Shown here piece after piece: positions 16,560 to 24,531 of a stretch of 64,000 nucleotides of DNA; within the stretch, counting starts at the first letter, position 1, and each line of letters begins with the position of its first letter. This stretch comes from Aquamicrobium sp. LC103 (GTDB taxonomy: Bacteria > Pseudomonadota > Alphaproteobacteria > Rhizobiales > Rhizobiaceae). A program made the translations under genes and the position numbers. Under the pieces are notes generated by a model. It was not told the origin of the DNA and did no database searches. It saw only the letters and a list, made by a program, of their open reading frames with translations. The stretch covers positions 186,001-250,000 of the forward strand of contig NZ_LBCQ02000001.1 of the NCBI RefSeq assembly GCF_001014615.2. Reading direction: 5' to 3'.

Positions 16560-17336
16560 ATGTCGCAGGAGCGCACCACCGCCGCGGGCGGCATGGAAAC
16601 CGCATATGGTTTCCGCAATGTCGGAGCCGGCGAGAAGCAGGGCCTCGTCAACGAGGTCTTCCACAAGGTGGCCGGGCGCTACGACCTGATGAACGACCTG
16701 ATGTCGGCGGGCCTGCACCGCGTCTGGAAGGATGCGATGATCGCCTGGCTCAATCCGCCGAAGCGTTCGAGCTGGCAGGTGCTCGACGTCGCCGGCGGCA
16801 CCGGCGACATCGCCTTCCGCATGGTCGAGGCGTCGGGAAGGCTCGGCCACGCGACGGTGCTCGACATCAACGGCTCGATGCTCCAGGTCGGGCATGACCG
16901 CGCCGCCAAGCGCGGCCTCGGCGATCACGTCACCTTCGTCGAGGCGAATGCGGAGGAACTGCCCTTCGAGGACGCCACCTTCGACGCCTATACGATCGCC
17001 TTCGGCATCCGCAACGTGCCCCGCATCGAAACCGCGCTTTGCGAGGCCTACCGCGTGCTGAAGCCGGGCGGGCGCTTTCTCTGCCTCGAATTCTCCGACG
17101 TCGAGATGCCGTTCCTCGACAAGGTCTACGAAGCCTGGTCGTTCAACGCCATCCCGCGCATCGGCCAGATGGTCGCCGGCGACGGCGAGCCCTATCGCTA
17201 CCTGGTCGAATCGATCCGCAAATTCCCCAATCAGGAGAATTTCGCGGCGATGATCCGCAGCACCGGCTTCGACCGGGTCACCTGGCGCAACTATTCGGGC
17301 GGCATCGCCGCGTTGCATTCCGGCTGGAAGCTTTGA
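16560..17336 (+). CDS. ubiE: Ubiquinone/menaquinone biosynthesis methyltransferase
   Basis: A 258-residue class I methyltransferase with the UbiE family motifs: [20 protein letters not shown] (about residues 35-54), the AdoMet motif [15 protein letters not shown], and ITVAFGIRN-like [10 protein letters not shown] (about residue 145), followed by [14 protein letters not shown]. It catalyses the C-methylation step in ubiquinone synthesis. The start at 16560 is preceded by GGTGAAGAG; an in-frame ATG at 16527 is less likely. The ubiB gene follows after 13 bases. Confidence 0.97.
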   Translation: MSQERTTAAGGMETAYGFRNVGAGEKQGLVNEVFHKVAGRYDLMNDLMSAGLHRVWKDAMIAWLNPPKRSSWQVLDVAGGTGDIAFRMVEASGRLGHATVLDINGSMLQVGHDRAAKRGLGDHVTFVEANAEELPFEDATFDAYTIAFGIRNVPRIETALCEAYRVLKPGGRFLCLEFSDVEMPFLDKVYEAWSFNAIPRIGQMVAGDGEPYRYLVESIRKFPNQENFAAMIRSTGFDRVTWRNYSGGIAALHSGWKL

Positions 17337-17349
17337 GAGCTTCCGCCGC

Positions 17350-18924
17350 ATGAGCACACTTGCCGCATATTTCCGGCTGGCGCGGGCCGGCTGGATCATG
17401 ACCCGCGAAGGCGTGTTCGCCGCGCTTCCGGGCGACCAGCTCTTGGGCACGCCGCGGCTCGCCTGGCAGCTGACACGGCTTCTGGAGCGGCGCAAGGCGC
17501 GCGGCCGCGAGCGCAGCCAGAACCTGGCGCAGGCGATCGACCGGCTGGGGCCTTCCTATGTCAAGCTCGGCCAGTTCCTGGCGACCAGGCCCGACGTGGT
17601 CGGCGCCGACATCGCGTTCGATCTCGCCAGCCTGCAGGACCGCATGGCGACCTTTCCGAGAAAGGAAGCGGTCCAGGAGATAGAGGAATCGCTCGGCCGC
17701 CCGATCGGCGAATTGTTCCAGCGGCTCGAAGAGCCGATCGCGGCCGCGTCGATCGCGCAGGTGCATCCCGGCGAAATCCTCCGCGACGGCGTGCCGACCA
17801 AGGTGGCCGTCAAGGTGATCCGCCCCGGCGTCAGGCGGCGCTTCGCCAACGATCTCGAAGGCTTCTTCCTCGCGGCCCGCCTGCAGGAGCGCCATATGCC
17901 CGCCACGCGCCGGCTGAAGCCGGTCGAGGTGGCGCGCACGCTGGCGCAGACCACCAGGATCGAGATGGATCTGCGGCTCGAGGCGGCGGCCCTTTCCGAA
18001 CTCGGCGAGAACACCAGGGAGGATCCCGGTTTCCGCGTGCCGTGGGTGGATTGGGAACGCACCGGCCGCGACGTCGTCACCATGGAGTGGATCGACGGCA
18101 TCAAGCTCAACGACGTCGACGGCCTGCGCGCCGCCGGCCACGACCTCGAGCATCTCGCCGTCGTCCTGATCCAGTCCTTCCTGCGGCATACGCTGCGGGA
18201 CGGTTTCTTTCATGCCGACATGCATCCCGGCAATATCTTCGTGGAAGCGGACGGCATGATCGCCGCCGTCGACCTCGGCATCGCCGGCCGGCTCGGCAAG
18301 AAGGAGCGGCGCTTCCTCGCGGAAATCCTCTACGGCTTCATCACGCGCGACTATCAGCGCGTCGCCGAAGTGCATTTCGAAGCCGGCTATGTGCCGCGCA
18401 GCCATGACGTCAACGCCTTCGCTCAGGCGATCCGGGCGATCGGCGAGCCGATCCACGGGCAGCCGGCCGAGACGATCTCGATGGCGCGGCTTTTGACCCT
18501 GCTCTTCGAGGTGACCGAACTCTTCGACATGGAGACGCGGCCCGAACTGGTGCTCCTCCAGAAGACCATGGTGGTGGTCGAAGGCGTGGCGCGCACGCTC
18601 GACCCGGCCTTCAACATGTGGAAGGCGTCGGAGCCCGTGGTCGGCCACTGGATTAGGGCCAATCTCGGCCCGCGCGCCGTGATCGACGACGCGCGCGACG
18701 GCCTTCACGCCCTCGTCTCGCTGGCACGGCAGGCGCCCGACCTCGCCACCCGCACCGAGCGGCTGTCGCGCGAGATCGACGCGATGGCCGAGAACGGCCT
18801 GCGGTTCGACGCCGCCACCGCCGAGGCGATCGGCCGGGCCGAGGCACGGCACACACGCTCCGGCCGCCTCGCCCTCTGGGTGATCGCCGCCGCGCTGGTC
18901 TGGATTGCCGTGGAACTGCTGTAA
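17350..18924 (+). CDS. ubiB: Ubiquinone biosynthesis accessory protein UbiB (ABC1/ADCK atypical kinase)
   Basis: The 524-residue protein carries the ABC1 family features: LGPSYVKLGQFLATRPD (the KxGQ motif, about residues 60-77), AAASIAQVHPGE (the Ala-rich nucleotide loop), KVAVKVIRPGV (catalytic Lys), GFFHADMHPGNIF (about residue 285) and AAVDLGIAGRL (the DFG-like position reads DLG). The C-terminus ends with one or two membrane-spanning helices (LALWVIAAALVWIAVELL). It is an ATPase that supports the ubiquinone hydroxylase/methylase complex at the membrane. It forms an operon with ubiE. Confidence 0.96.
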   Translation: MSTLAAYFRLARAGWIMTREGVFAALPGDQLLGTPRLAWQLTRLLERRKARGRERSQNLAQAIDRLGPSYVKLGQFLATRPDVVGADIAFDLASLQDRMATFPRKEAVQEIEESLGRPIGELFQRLEEPIAAASIAQVHPGEILRDGVPTKVAVKVIRPGVRRRFANDLEGFFLAARLQERHMPATRRLKPVEVARTLAQTTRIEMDLRLEAAALSELGENTREDPGFRVPWVDWERTGRDVVTMEWIDGIKLNDVDGLRAAGHDLEHLAVVLIQSFLRHTLRDGFFHADMHPGNIFVEADGMIAAVDLGIAGRLGKKERRFLAEILYGFITRDYQRVAEVHFEAGYVPRSHDVNAFAQAIRAIGEPIHGQPAETISMARLLTLLFEVTELFDMETRPELVLLQKTMVVVEGVARTLDPAFNMWKASEPVVGHWIRANLGPRAVIDDARDGLHALVSLARQAPDLATRTERLSREIDAMAENGLRFDAATAEAIGRAEARHTRSGRLALWVIAAALVWIAVELL

Positions 18925-18934
18925 GCACGAAATT

Positions 18935-18975
18935 GACTGCAATGCTAGCAATGCCTACATTGCAGTCATTGCAGG
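18935..18975. promoter_or_regulatory. Operator-like repeats upstream of the toxin-antitoxin pair
   Basis: GACTGCAATG (18935-18944) and its perfect complement CATTGCAGTC (18958-18967) form a 10-bp dyad with a 13-bp centre. A further GCAATG lies in the centre (18948) and another CATTGCAG overlaps on the right (18967), making four half-sites. This is the arrangement expected for autoregulation by a ribbon-helix-helix antitoxin. It ends just before the antitoxin ribosome binding site (GCAGGAGG). Confidence 0.7.
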
Positions 18976-18987
18976 AGGCTGTCACGA

Positions 18988-19245
18988 ATGGCTACGCTGA
19001 CGATCCGTAACCTGGAAGATGAGACCAAGCAGAGCCTGCGCCTGCGCGCCGCGAGGCATGGCCTTTCCCTTGAGGAGGAGATCAGGACCATTCTGCGCCA
19101 GGCGATCGCCACGGAAGAAGGGCCGAAGCGGCGGCACACCAATCTCTATGATGCGATACGGGAGCTGGTCGAGCCGCATGGCGGGTTCGATCTCGATATT
19201 CCCGAGCGCGCGCTTCCAACGCGCGACCCTCCGGCTTTCGATTGA
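18988..19245 (+). CDS. FitA-like ribbon-helix-helix antitoxin
   Basis: The 85-residue protein starts MATLTIRNLEDETKQSLRLR, which is the ribbon and first helix of the FitA/StbC antitoxin family, followed by HGLSLEEEIRTILRQAI (second helix). The C-terminal 40 residues, acidic and with aromatic side chains, would wrap the toxin. A GCAGGAGG site precedes the ATG. It overlaps or abuts the PIN toxin gene (2 bases between stop and ATG). It should repress its own operon through the repeats just upstream. Confidence 0.92.
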   Translation: MATLTIRNLEDETKQSLRLRAARHGLSLEEEIRTILRQAIATEEGPKRRHTNLYDAIRELVEPHGGFDLDIPERALPTRDPPAFD

Positions 19246-19247
19246 TC

Positions 19248-19667
19248 ATGATCCTGCTGGACACGAATGTGATCTCTGAAACGTTCAGACCACACCCGGA
19301 GCCGAAGGTAGCGAAGTGGCTGTCGTCCGTGCCGATCGAAGATCTGTTCGTTTCGTCCATCACGACGGCTGAATTGCTTTACGGCATGGCCATACTCCCG
19401 GATGGTAGGAGAAAGCTGGAACTGGCGAATGTCATCGAGCGCTTTCTGACGGAAAAGATCGTCAACCCGATCCAGAGTTTCGACGCGCATGACGCCTCGG
19501 CCTATGCCAGGATTTCCGCGCATCGGCACCGCATCGGCCGCGTGGTACGCGAACTCGATGCCCAGATCGCCGCGATCGCGCAGACGCGCTCGCTGACCAT
19601 CGCGACGCGCAATGTCTCGGATTTCGAGGATTGCGGCGTAGAGATCATCAATCCGTGGGAAGCTTAG
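19248..19667 (+). CDS. PIN-domain ribonuclease toxin (FitB/VapC family)
   Basis: This 139-residue protein has the PIN fold with its acidic residues in place: D5 or nearby in MILLDTNVISE, E in SITTAELLYG (about residue 42), and D in VRELDAQIAAIA (about residue 103), plus ATRNVSDFEDCGVEIINPW at the end. Such toxins cleave RNA, often tRNA or rRNA, when freed from the antitoxin. An overlapping TTG at 19242 is an alternative start. The pair sits between ubiB and coaBC, two housekeeping genes, as a likely insertion. Confidence 0.92.
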   Translation: MILLDTNVISETFRPHPEPKVAKWLSSVPIEDLFVSSITTAELLYGMAILPDGRRKLELANVIERFLTEKIVNPIQSFDAHDASAYARISAHRHRIGRVVRELDAQIAAIAQTRSLTIATRNVSDFEDCGVEIINPWEA

Positions 19668-19675
19668 ACAAGGGC

Positions 19676-20902
19676 ATGACACTCTCCGGCAAACGCATCC
19701 TTCTCATCATCGGCGGCGGCATCGCGGCCTACAAATGCCTCGATCTGATCCGCCGCCTGCGCGAGCGCGGCGCCGCGGTACGCTGCGCGATGACCAGCGC
19801 TGCGCAGGAATTCGTCACGCCGCTTGCGGTCGGCGCCCTGTCGGCCGACCACGTCTTCACCGAGCTTTTCGACCGGCAGGACGAGCACGACGTCGGCCAT
19901 ATCCGGCTGTCGCGGGAGGCCGATCTTCTCGTGGTCGCGCCGGCGACGGCCGATCTCATGGCGAAGATGGCGCATGGCCTTGCCAACGATCTCGCCTCGA
20001 CGGTGCTGATGGCCACCGACAAGCCGGTGCTCATCGCCCCCGCGATGAACCCGCGCATGTGGCGGCATCCCGCCACGCGCCGCAACCGCGCCATCCTGGA
20101 GAAAGACGGCATCCGCTTCGTCGGCCCGGCAAAGGGCGAAATGGCCGAAAGCAACGAGGCGGGCGAAGGCCGCATGGCCGAGCCGCTGGAGATCGTGGCG
20201 GCGATCGAAGCGCTGCTCGACGGCGCGCCCAAGCCGCTCGCCGGCCGCCGCATCATCGTTACCTCGGGGCCGACGCACGAGCCGATCGACCCGGTCCGCT
20301 ATATCGCCAACCGTTCCTCGGGCAAGCAGGGCCATGCGCTCGCCGCCGCGCTCGCGCGGCTCGGAGCGGATGTGCGGCTTGTTTCGGGCCCTGTCGCCAT
20401 TGCCGATCCAACCGGCGCGACGACGACCCATGTCGAGACTGCGGAGCAGATGCTCGAGGCGGTGGAGGCCAATCTTCCCGCCGATGCCGCGGTCTTCGTC
20501 GCCGCCGTGGCCGACTGGCGCACCGACACGAAGACCGGCCAGAAGATCAAGAAGGAAGCCGGCAAAGGACCGCCTGCGCTGCAGATGGTCGAGAACCCCG
20601 ATATTCTCTCGACCGTCGGACACCATGCCAAGAGGCCGAAGCTGGTGGTGGGCTTCGCCGCCGAGACGCAGAACGTCGTCGACAATGCCCGCGCGAAGCT
20701 CGCCAAAAAGGGTGCCGACCTGATCGTCGCCAACGACGTCTCCCACGACAGCGGCATCGGCGCGGCCGGCGTGATGGGCGGCGACCGCAACCGCGTCCGG
20801 ATCGTTTCCGCCGAAGGCGTGGAGGAATGGCCCGAGGCAGGCAAGGATGAGGTCGCCGCACGCCTTGCGGCCCTCATCGCAGAGCGCCTCGCCTCCGCAT
20901 GA
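19676..20902 (+). CDS. coaBC: Bifunctional phosphopantothenoylcysteine decarboxylase/phosphopantothenate-cysteine ligase
   Basis: The 408-residue protein joins two coenzyme A enzymes. The N-terminal flavoprotein CoaC domain (residues 1-190) shows GGGIAAYK, HIRLSREADLLVVAPATA and the substrate clamp APAMNPRMW. The C-terminal CoaB domain (about 195-405) shows TSGPTHEPIDPVRYIANRSSGKQG, VAAVADWR and KKAPPA-like KKEAGKGPPALQMVENPDIL. It makes 4'-phosphopantetheine in two steps. The start at 19676 lies 8 bases after the toxin stop. The next gene overlaps by 4 bases. Confidence 0.97.
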   Translation: MTLSGKRILLIIGGGIAAYKCLDLIRRLRERGAAVRCAMTSAAQEFVTPLAVGALSADHVFTELFDRQDEHDVGHIRLSREADLLVVAPATADLMAKMAHGLANDLASTVLMATDKPVLIAPAMNPRMWRHPATRRNRAILEKDGIRFVGPAKGEMAESNEAGEGRMAEPLEIVAAIEALLDGAPKPLAGRRIIVTSGPTHEPIDPVRYIANRSSGKQGHALAAALARLGADVRLVSGPVAIADPTGATTTHVETAEQMLEAVEANLPADAAVFVAAVADWRTDTKTGQKIKKEAGKGPPALQMVENPDILSTVGHHAKRPKLVVGFAAETQNVVDNARAKLAKKGADLIVANDVSHDSGIGAAGVMGGDRNRVRIVSAEGVEEWPEAGKDEVAARLAALIAERLASA

Positions 20903-21423
20903 GCGACGTTCCCGTCCTGAGCACGCAGCGCCTGGTTCTGCGCGAGCACCGGCCGGAGGACCTCCCCTCCTACGCCGCTCTGTGGGCGGATCCGGACGTT
21001 GTCCGCTTCATCGGCGGCAAGCCGCTCGATACCGAGGCGGCGTGGGGCCGCATCCTGCGCTATCGCGGCATGTGGGCCACGCTCGGCTTCGGCTTCTGGG
21101 CGATCGAGCATGAAGGGCGGCTGATCGGCGAGGCCGGCGTGCAGGACGTGCGGCGCGCGATCGAGCCTTCGCTTGCGGGCACGCTGGAATGCGGCTGGGC
21201 GATCACCCCCGACCTGCACGGCAGGGGATTTGCGCGGGAAGCGGTGGCCGCCCTGCTCGGCTGGGCGGACGCGAACCACCCCACCCGCGCTCAGAGCGCG
21301 ATCATAGCGCCCGCCAACGCGGCGTCGATCCGCGTCGCGACGAATTTCGGATTCCGCGAGACGGCACGCGGCACCTATCACGACGCGGAGCTGATCCAGT
21401 TCCGCCGCCGGCCAGGCGGCTGA
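20899..21423 (+). CDS. GNAT family N-acetyltransferase (RimJ/RimL-like)
   Basis: The 174-residue protein is of the RimJ/RimL branch: LSTQRLVLREHRPEDLPSYAALWADPDVVRFI at the N-terminus, then the acetyl-CoA site WAITPDLHGRGFAREAVAALLGWA (about residues 97-120) and ANAASIRVATNFGFRE near the end. Members acetylate protein N-termini, aminoglycosides or small amines. Its ATG overlaps the coaBC stop (ATGA), so the two are cotranscribed, but no functional link is known. It converges with the VOC gene at 21424. Confidence 0.9.
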   Translation: MSDVPVLSTQRLVLREHRPEDLPSYAALWADPDVVRFIGGKPLDTEAAWGRILRYRGMWATLGFGFWAIEHEGRLIGEAGVQDVRRAIEPSLAGTLECGWAITPDLHGRGFAREAVAALLGWADANHPTRAQSAIIAPANAASIRVATNFGFRETARGTYHDAELIQFRRRPGG

Positions 21424-21816
21424 TCAGGGCTGTTCGACCAGCATCAGCAGGTTGCCGCAGCCGTCCTCGATCGTAACGACCGAAGGCATGCCTTCCCTCG
21501 CCTCCGACGGCTCGCCGCGCACGACGACGCCGGCTTCGCGGAGACGCTTCACCTCGGCCTTGATGTCGTCGACGCCGAAGGAGGTGATGGGAATGCCGTT
21601 GTCGTAGAGGGTCGACTGCCAGGTCTTGGCGAAATCGTAACCGCAGGGTTCGAGCAGAAGCTCGACGCCGGAACCGTCGACGTTCTCCACGGTGAGCCAG
21701 CGTGCGCCGCCGGCCGGGATATCGTGCTTCTTCCGGAAGCCGAGCTTGTCGACATAGAACGCTTCCGCCTTGGCCTGGTCGTCCACGATCACGCTGGTAA
21801 TGTGAATCCTGATCAT
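21424..21816 (-). CDS. VOC superfamily (glyoxalase/bleomycin resistance-like) protein
   Basis: This 130-residue single-module protein has the paired beta-alpha-beta units of the vicinal oxygen chelate fold: MIRIHITSVIVDDQAKAEAFYVDKLGF at the start and IKAEVKRLREAGVVV, VTIEDGCGNLLMLVEQ at the end. The E in MLVEQP and H5 could be metal ligands. It is the last gene of a six-gene operon led by an ArsR regulator, overlapping the SRPBCC gene by 4 bases. Its substrate is unknown; relatives detoxify methylglyoxal or bind antibiotics. Confidence 0.88.
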   Translation of the reverse strand: MIRIHITSVIVDDQAKAEAFYVDKLGFRKKHDIPAGGARWLTVENVDGSGVELLLEPCGYDFAKTWQSTLYDNGIPITSFGVDDIKAEVKRLREAGVVVRGEPSEAREGMPSVVTIEDGCGNLLMLVEQP

Positions 21817-22286
21817 GCCTCGCCTCCAACGCCGTCGGGAAAACGGTCCCGCACGAGGGTGAGCCCGATGCCGTGCTCGAGATACGCCTTGAGCCCGGCA
21901 AGCACGAGCGTGAAGCCTTCGGTCGACCCGATCGCGTGCTCTACCGCGCCCTCGCCTTCAAAGCCCCAGTTCGCGGCGCTGAGGAAGGTAGTTCCGTCGG
22001 GCCGCGCGGTGAACTTCCATTCGACCGTCGTCGGCTTTTCCCCATCCGACCACCATTCGAAAAGAACACGCCGGTTTCGTTCGAATTCCCTGACGGCGAC
22101 ATTCGAGGAGACGCCGTAGAATTCCCAGTCCCACCGCACCTCCTTGCCGGCTTCGAGCGGGCCGCTGCCCCTGCTGAACCAGAATTTGGAGGTGATCTCG
22201 GGATCGGTCATCGCCCCGAACACCTTCTCGACCGGCGCGCGGATGAGCATCTCGGCTACGGCCACGGGCGGTTTGCGTGTTTCCAT
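21813..22286 (-). CDS. SRPBCC (AHSA1-like) domain protein
   Basis: The 157-residue protein has one START-like ligand-binding fold: AVAEMLIRAPVEKVFGAMTDPEITSKFWF at the N-terminus, GKEVRWDWEFYGV, and the long C-terminal helix (STEGFTLVLAGLKAYLEHG). The start at 22286 was chosen because METRKPPVAVAEM is a natural N-terminus with AGGAGAAAG upstream. Family members bind hydrophobic ligands or act as Hsp90 activator-like folds. It belongs to the ArsR-led operon. Confidence 0.88.
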   Translation of the reverse strand: METRKPPVAVAEMLIRAPVEKVFGAMTDPEITSKFWFSRGSGPLEAGKEVRWDWEFYGVSSNVAVREFERNRRVLFEWWSDGEKPTTVEWKFTARPDGTTFLSAANWGFEGEGAVEHAIGSTEGFTLVLAGLKAYLEHGIGLTLVRDRFPDGVGGEA

Positions 22287-22297
22287 CGGCTTTCTCC

Positions 22298-22663
22298 TCA
22301 CCACGCGGTCTGTTTTTCGTCGACGAGATGGATGATCGAGCTCGGGCTCGATATCCAGAAGCCCCGGAAGCTCGGCCCGAGCGGCTCGATCTCGTCGCAG
22401 CGCACCACGCCCGCCCCTTCCAGATGCGCGGCTGCGGCGTCCTTGTCCCGCGTGACCACCTCGAGCCATATCTCGGCCTGGCTCGCCGCCGGCGCCTTGT
22501 CGATCCAGAGCTGGTTCGATCCGAACACGAAGCCGACCGCCGGCTCGTGGCCGCAAAGCTGCTCGAGTCCGAGGGTATCGCGATAGAACGCGACGGTGGC
22601 CTCGTACTGGTGCGGCGGCACCTTCATCGCGATGTTGCGGCCACCTTCATAGCGAACGCTCAT
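22298..22663 (-). CDS. VOC superfamily (glyoxalase-like) protein
   Basis: A 121-residue VOC protein: NIAMKVPPHQYEATVAFYRDTLGL, VGFVFGSNQLWIDKAP, and the final strand FWISSPSSIIHLVDEK. The expected metal-ligand positions are partly changed, so a binding rather than catalytic role is possible. Its ATG overlaps the stop of the tandem SRPBCC gene (ATGA), and it lies in the same operon. Confidence 0.86.
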   Translation of the reverse strand: MSVRYEGGRNIAMKVPPHQYEATVAFYRDTLGLEQLCGHEPAVGFVFGSNQLWIDKAPAASQAEIWLEVVTRDKDAAAAHLEGAGVVRCDEIEPLGPSFRGFWISSPSSIIHLVDEKQTAW

Positions 22664-23670
22664 GTCTTCCTCCTCAGTTCGGGGTGGCGATCGAACATCT
22701 CGTCGATCAGGTCGAGCCACATCGACCAGCCCTGTTTCGTCGCCTCGATCCCTTCCTCGCCGGGCGCCTGGCCGTTCCAGCCATTGTCGAGCACGAGCCG
22801 GGTTCGGCCATCCGGAAGGTCGTGCAGCGAAATTGCGATGAATTCCTGCGTGTAGGGACTGGCCTCGCCGCTATCGACGGCGAAGGTCTGCTTGACGAAG
22901 CGCTCCGGCTCCAGCGCCAGATAGCGTCCGCCATGGACATAGACTTCGCCGGCGTCTCCGTCGCTCTCGACACGGTAGCGCCCGCCGACGCGGACATCGG
23001 CCTCCACCCTGCCGAACCACCGGCCCATGATCCGGGGATCCGTCCAGGCAGCGTAGAGCGAGCCCGGTGAGGCATCGAAAACCCGCTCCACCCGCACCGT
23101 ATGCTCGGGCGTCGTTCCGTTTTCCGTCGTCAAGGCGAACTGCCCGCGATAGGTCTCCTCGACCCGCGCATGGGTCGACCAGAAGCCGCGCGGTTCGACC
23201 CCGTTGAGCCGGTCGACGAGGATGCCGAGATGCGCGTCCCAGCCGCTGGCGACGCTGACCATGGTCTCCTCGTCGGCGAGCCGGCGATGGGTGAGCACCA
23301 TCAGCACGTCCTTGCCCTCCGGAAAGAGCTCGAAGGTGACCTCGCTCGCTCCGTCGTCGCCCGGCCAGGTGTAGGCGAGCAGGCGTGGCGGATCCCATTG
23401 CGTCACCTCGCCGAACAGGGCGGGACTGTCCTCGAACTTCCTGTAACGTTCGGGCGTCGCCTCCGCCGACAGTTCGCGGTGCCGGAAGAGGTGCTCCACA
23501 CGGCCGCCGACCCGGGGCTCCATCGGACCGAAGGCCAGCCATTTGCGGCGCATTCCGGAATCGGTCAGATAATCCCAGATCCGCTCGACAGGCCCTGGCA
23601 GCAGCCGCTCGATCCGTACCGTGCGCGGCTCGGTTATGATGCCTCGTCCGTCTCCTGTCCTGTCCAGCAT
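22660..23670 (-). CDS. Tandem SRPBCC (AHSA1-like) two-domain protein
   Basis: The 336-residue protein contains two complete SRPBCC modules. Domain 1 (residues about 15-165) shows RIERLLPGPVERIWDYLTDSGMRRKW and VEPRGFW near its end. Domain 2 (about 185-330) shows VRVERVFDASPGSLYAAWTDPRIMGRWF and ends TKQGWSMWLDLIDEMFDRHP. Single-domain AHSA1 proteins are usual; a fusion of two suggests an internal dimer or two ligand sites. It lies 12 bases after the single-domain SRPBCC gene and overlaps the next VOC gene. Confidence 0.9.
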   Translation of the reverse strand: MLDRTGDGRGIITEPRTVRIERLLPGPVERIWDYLTDSGMRRKWLAFGPMEPRVGGRVEHLFRHRELSAEATPERYRKFEDSPALFGEVTQWDPPRLLAYTWPGDDGASEVTFELFPEGKDVLMVLTHRRLADEETMVSVASGWDAHLGILVDRLNGVEPRGFWSTHARVEETYRGQFALTTENGTTPEHTVRVERVFDASPGSLYAAWTDPRIMGRWFGRVEADVRVGGRYRVESDGDAGEVYVHGGRYLALEPERFVKQTFAVDSGEASPYTQEFIAISLHDLPDGRTRLVLDNGWNGQAPGEEGIEATKQGWSMWLDLIDEMFDRHPELRRKT

Positions 23671-23682
23671 GGCAATATCCTC

Positions 23683-24123
23683 TCAGGCTTCGAGCCTCTC
23701 GGCCAGCGTGCCGAGCATCTTCGTCCAGCCTTCCTTCGTGCCCTCGCCCCATTCCTCGTAGATCCCGGGCGACATCTCGTTGGTGAGCGTCAGCTCGCAG
23801 CCCTTGTCGAGCCGCCTGATCTCGATCGTCACCCGGTCATATTCGGGGCTGTACATCGGCACGGCGAAGGAGAAGACGAGGCGATCGGGCCGGTCTATCT
23901 CCAGATACTCGCCGACATGCTCGACATCGACATCGTCGCGCCTGTCGACGAAGGCGAACCGCCCGCCGACGCGCGCATCGACCTCGGCACGCACGAGCGC
24001 GCCTTCTCCGGTGGTGAACAGCCATTTGCGCGCCGTTTCCGGATCGAGCCATGCGTCGAAGACCCGTTCCGCGGAAACGTCGAACCTGCGGGTCACGATC
24101 ACGGCCCGCTTTTTCGTGGTCAT
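23683..24123 (-). CDS. SRPBCC (AHSA1-like) domain protein next to ArsR regulator
   Basis: This 146-residue protein has the AHSA1 pattern: VTRRFDVSAERVFDAWLDPETARKWLF, GGRFAFVDRRDD, and the C-terminal helix WGEGTKEGWTKMLGTLAERLE. It directly follows the ArsR regulator with ATGA overlap. ArsR/SRPBCC gene pairs are widespread; the SRPBCC partner often binds the compound that relieves repression or is itself the resistance determinant (family knowledge, not shown here). Confidence 0.9.
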   Translation of the reverse strand: MTTKKRAVIVTRRFDVSAERVFDAWLDPETARKWLFTTGEGALVRAEVDARVGGRFAFVDRRDDVDVEHVGEYLEIDRPDRLVFSFAVPMYSPEYDRVTIEIRRLDKGCELTLTNEMSPGIYEEWGEGTKEGWTKMLGTLAERLEA

Positions 24124-24482
24124 TGGCCTTCTCCTTTCGGATTCCTGGTTTCGGTGTCTTCCGCCCGCAGGAGCGCTTCGAGCATGTCGAGCCGGCCGGT
24201 CCAGAACCGCTCGTAATGGCGCAGCCATGCCTCGGCTTCGGCGAGCGCGGCCGCGTCCAGGCGGCAGCGATGCGTCCTGCCGGCGACCTCGCGCCGGACC
24301 AGTCCCGCTGCCTCCAGCACCTTCACATGCTTCGAAGCCCCGGCGAAGGACATCGAAAAGGGCGCTGCCAACTCACCTATGCTGCATTCGCCTTCCGACA
24401 AGGTGCGCAGCATCGCACGCCGGGTCGGATCGGAAAGCGCGTGAAAGACGGCATCGAGAATGGCGGGCTCTTGTTCAACCAT
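24120..24482 (-). CDS. ArsR family transcriptional regulator
   Basis: The 120-residue winged-helix protein shows FHALSDPTRRAMLRTLSEGECSIGELAAPFSMSFAGASKHVKVLEAAGLVRRE, the ArsR helix-turn-helix, with no metal-binding cysteine box in the recognition helix, so it is not a classical arsenic sensor. The C-terminus (EAWLRHYERFWTGRLDMLEALL) is typical of regulators paired with SRPBCC proteins. The start at 24482 lies inside an inverted repeat, consistent with autorepression. It leads the operon of three SRPBCC and two VOC genes. Confidence 0.92.
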   Translation of the reverse strand: MVEQEPAILDAVFHALSDPTRRAMLRTLSEGECSIGELAAPFSMSFAGASKHVKVLEAAGLVRREVAGRTHRCRLDAAALAEAEAWLRHYERFWTGRLDMLEALLRAEDTETRNPKGEGQ

Positions 24483-24531
24483 AAGGTTGAATATAGCCGC
24501 CACCGAGTAAAAGTCAACCGAACGGTTTAAT
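24474..24531. promoter_or_regulatory. Two related dyads at the ArsR gene start (autoregulatory operators)
   Basis: TTCAACC-ATAA-GGTTGAA at 24474-24491 is a perfect dyad spanning the ArsR start codon. A second, TCAACC-GAAC-GGTTTA at about 24514-24529, has the same CAACC/4 bases/GGTT core, 39 bp away centre to centre. Two matching sites at an ArsR promoter suggest cooperative self-repression. Confidence 0.6.
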
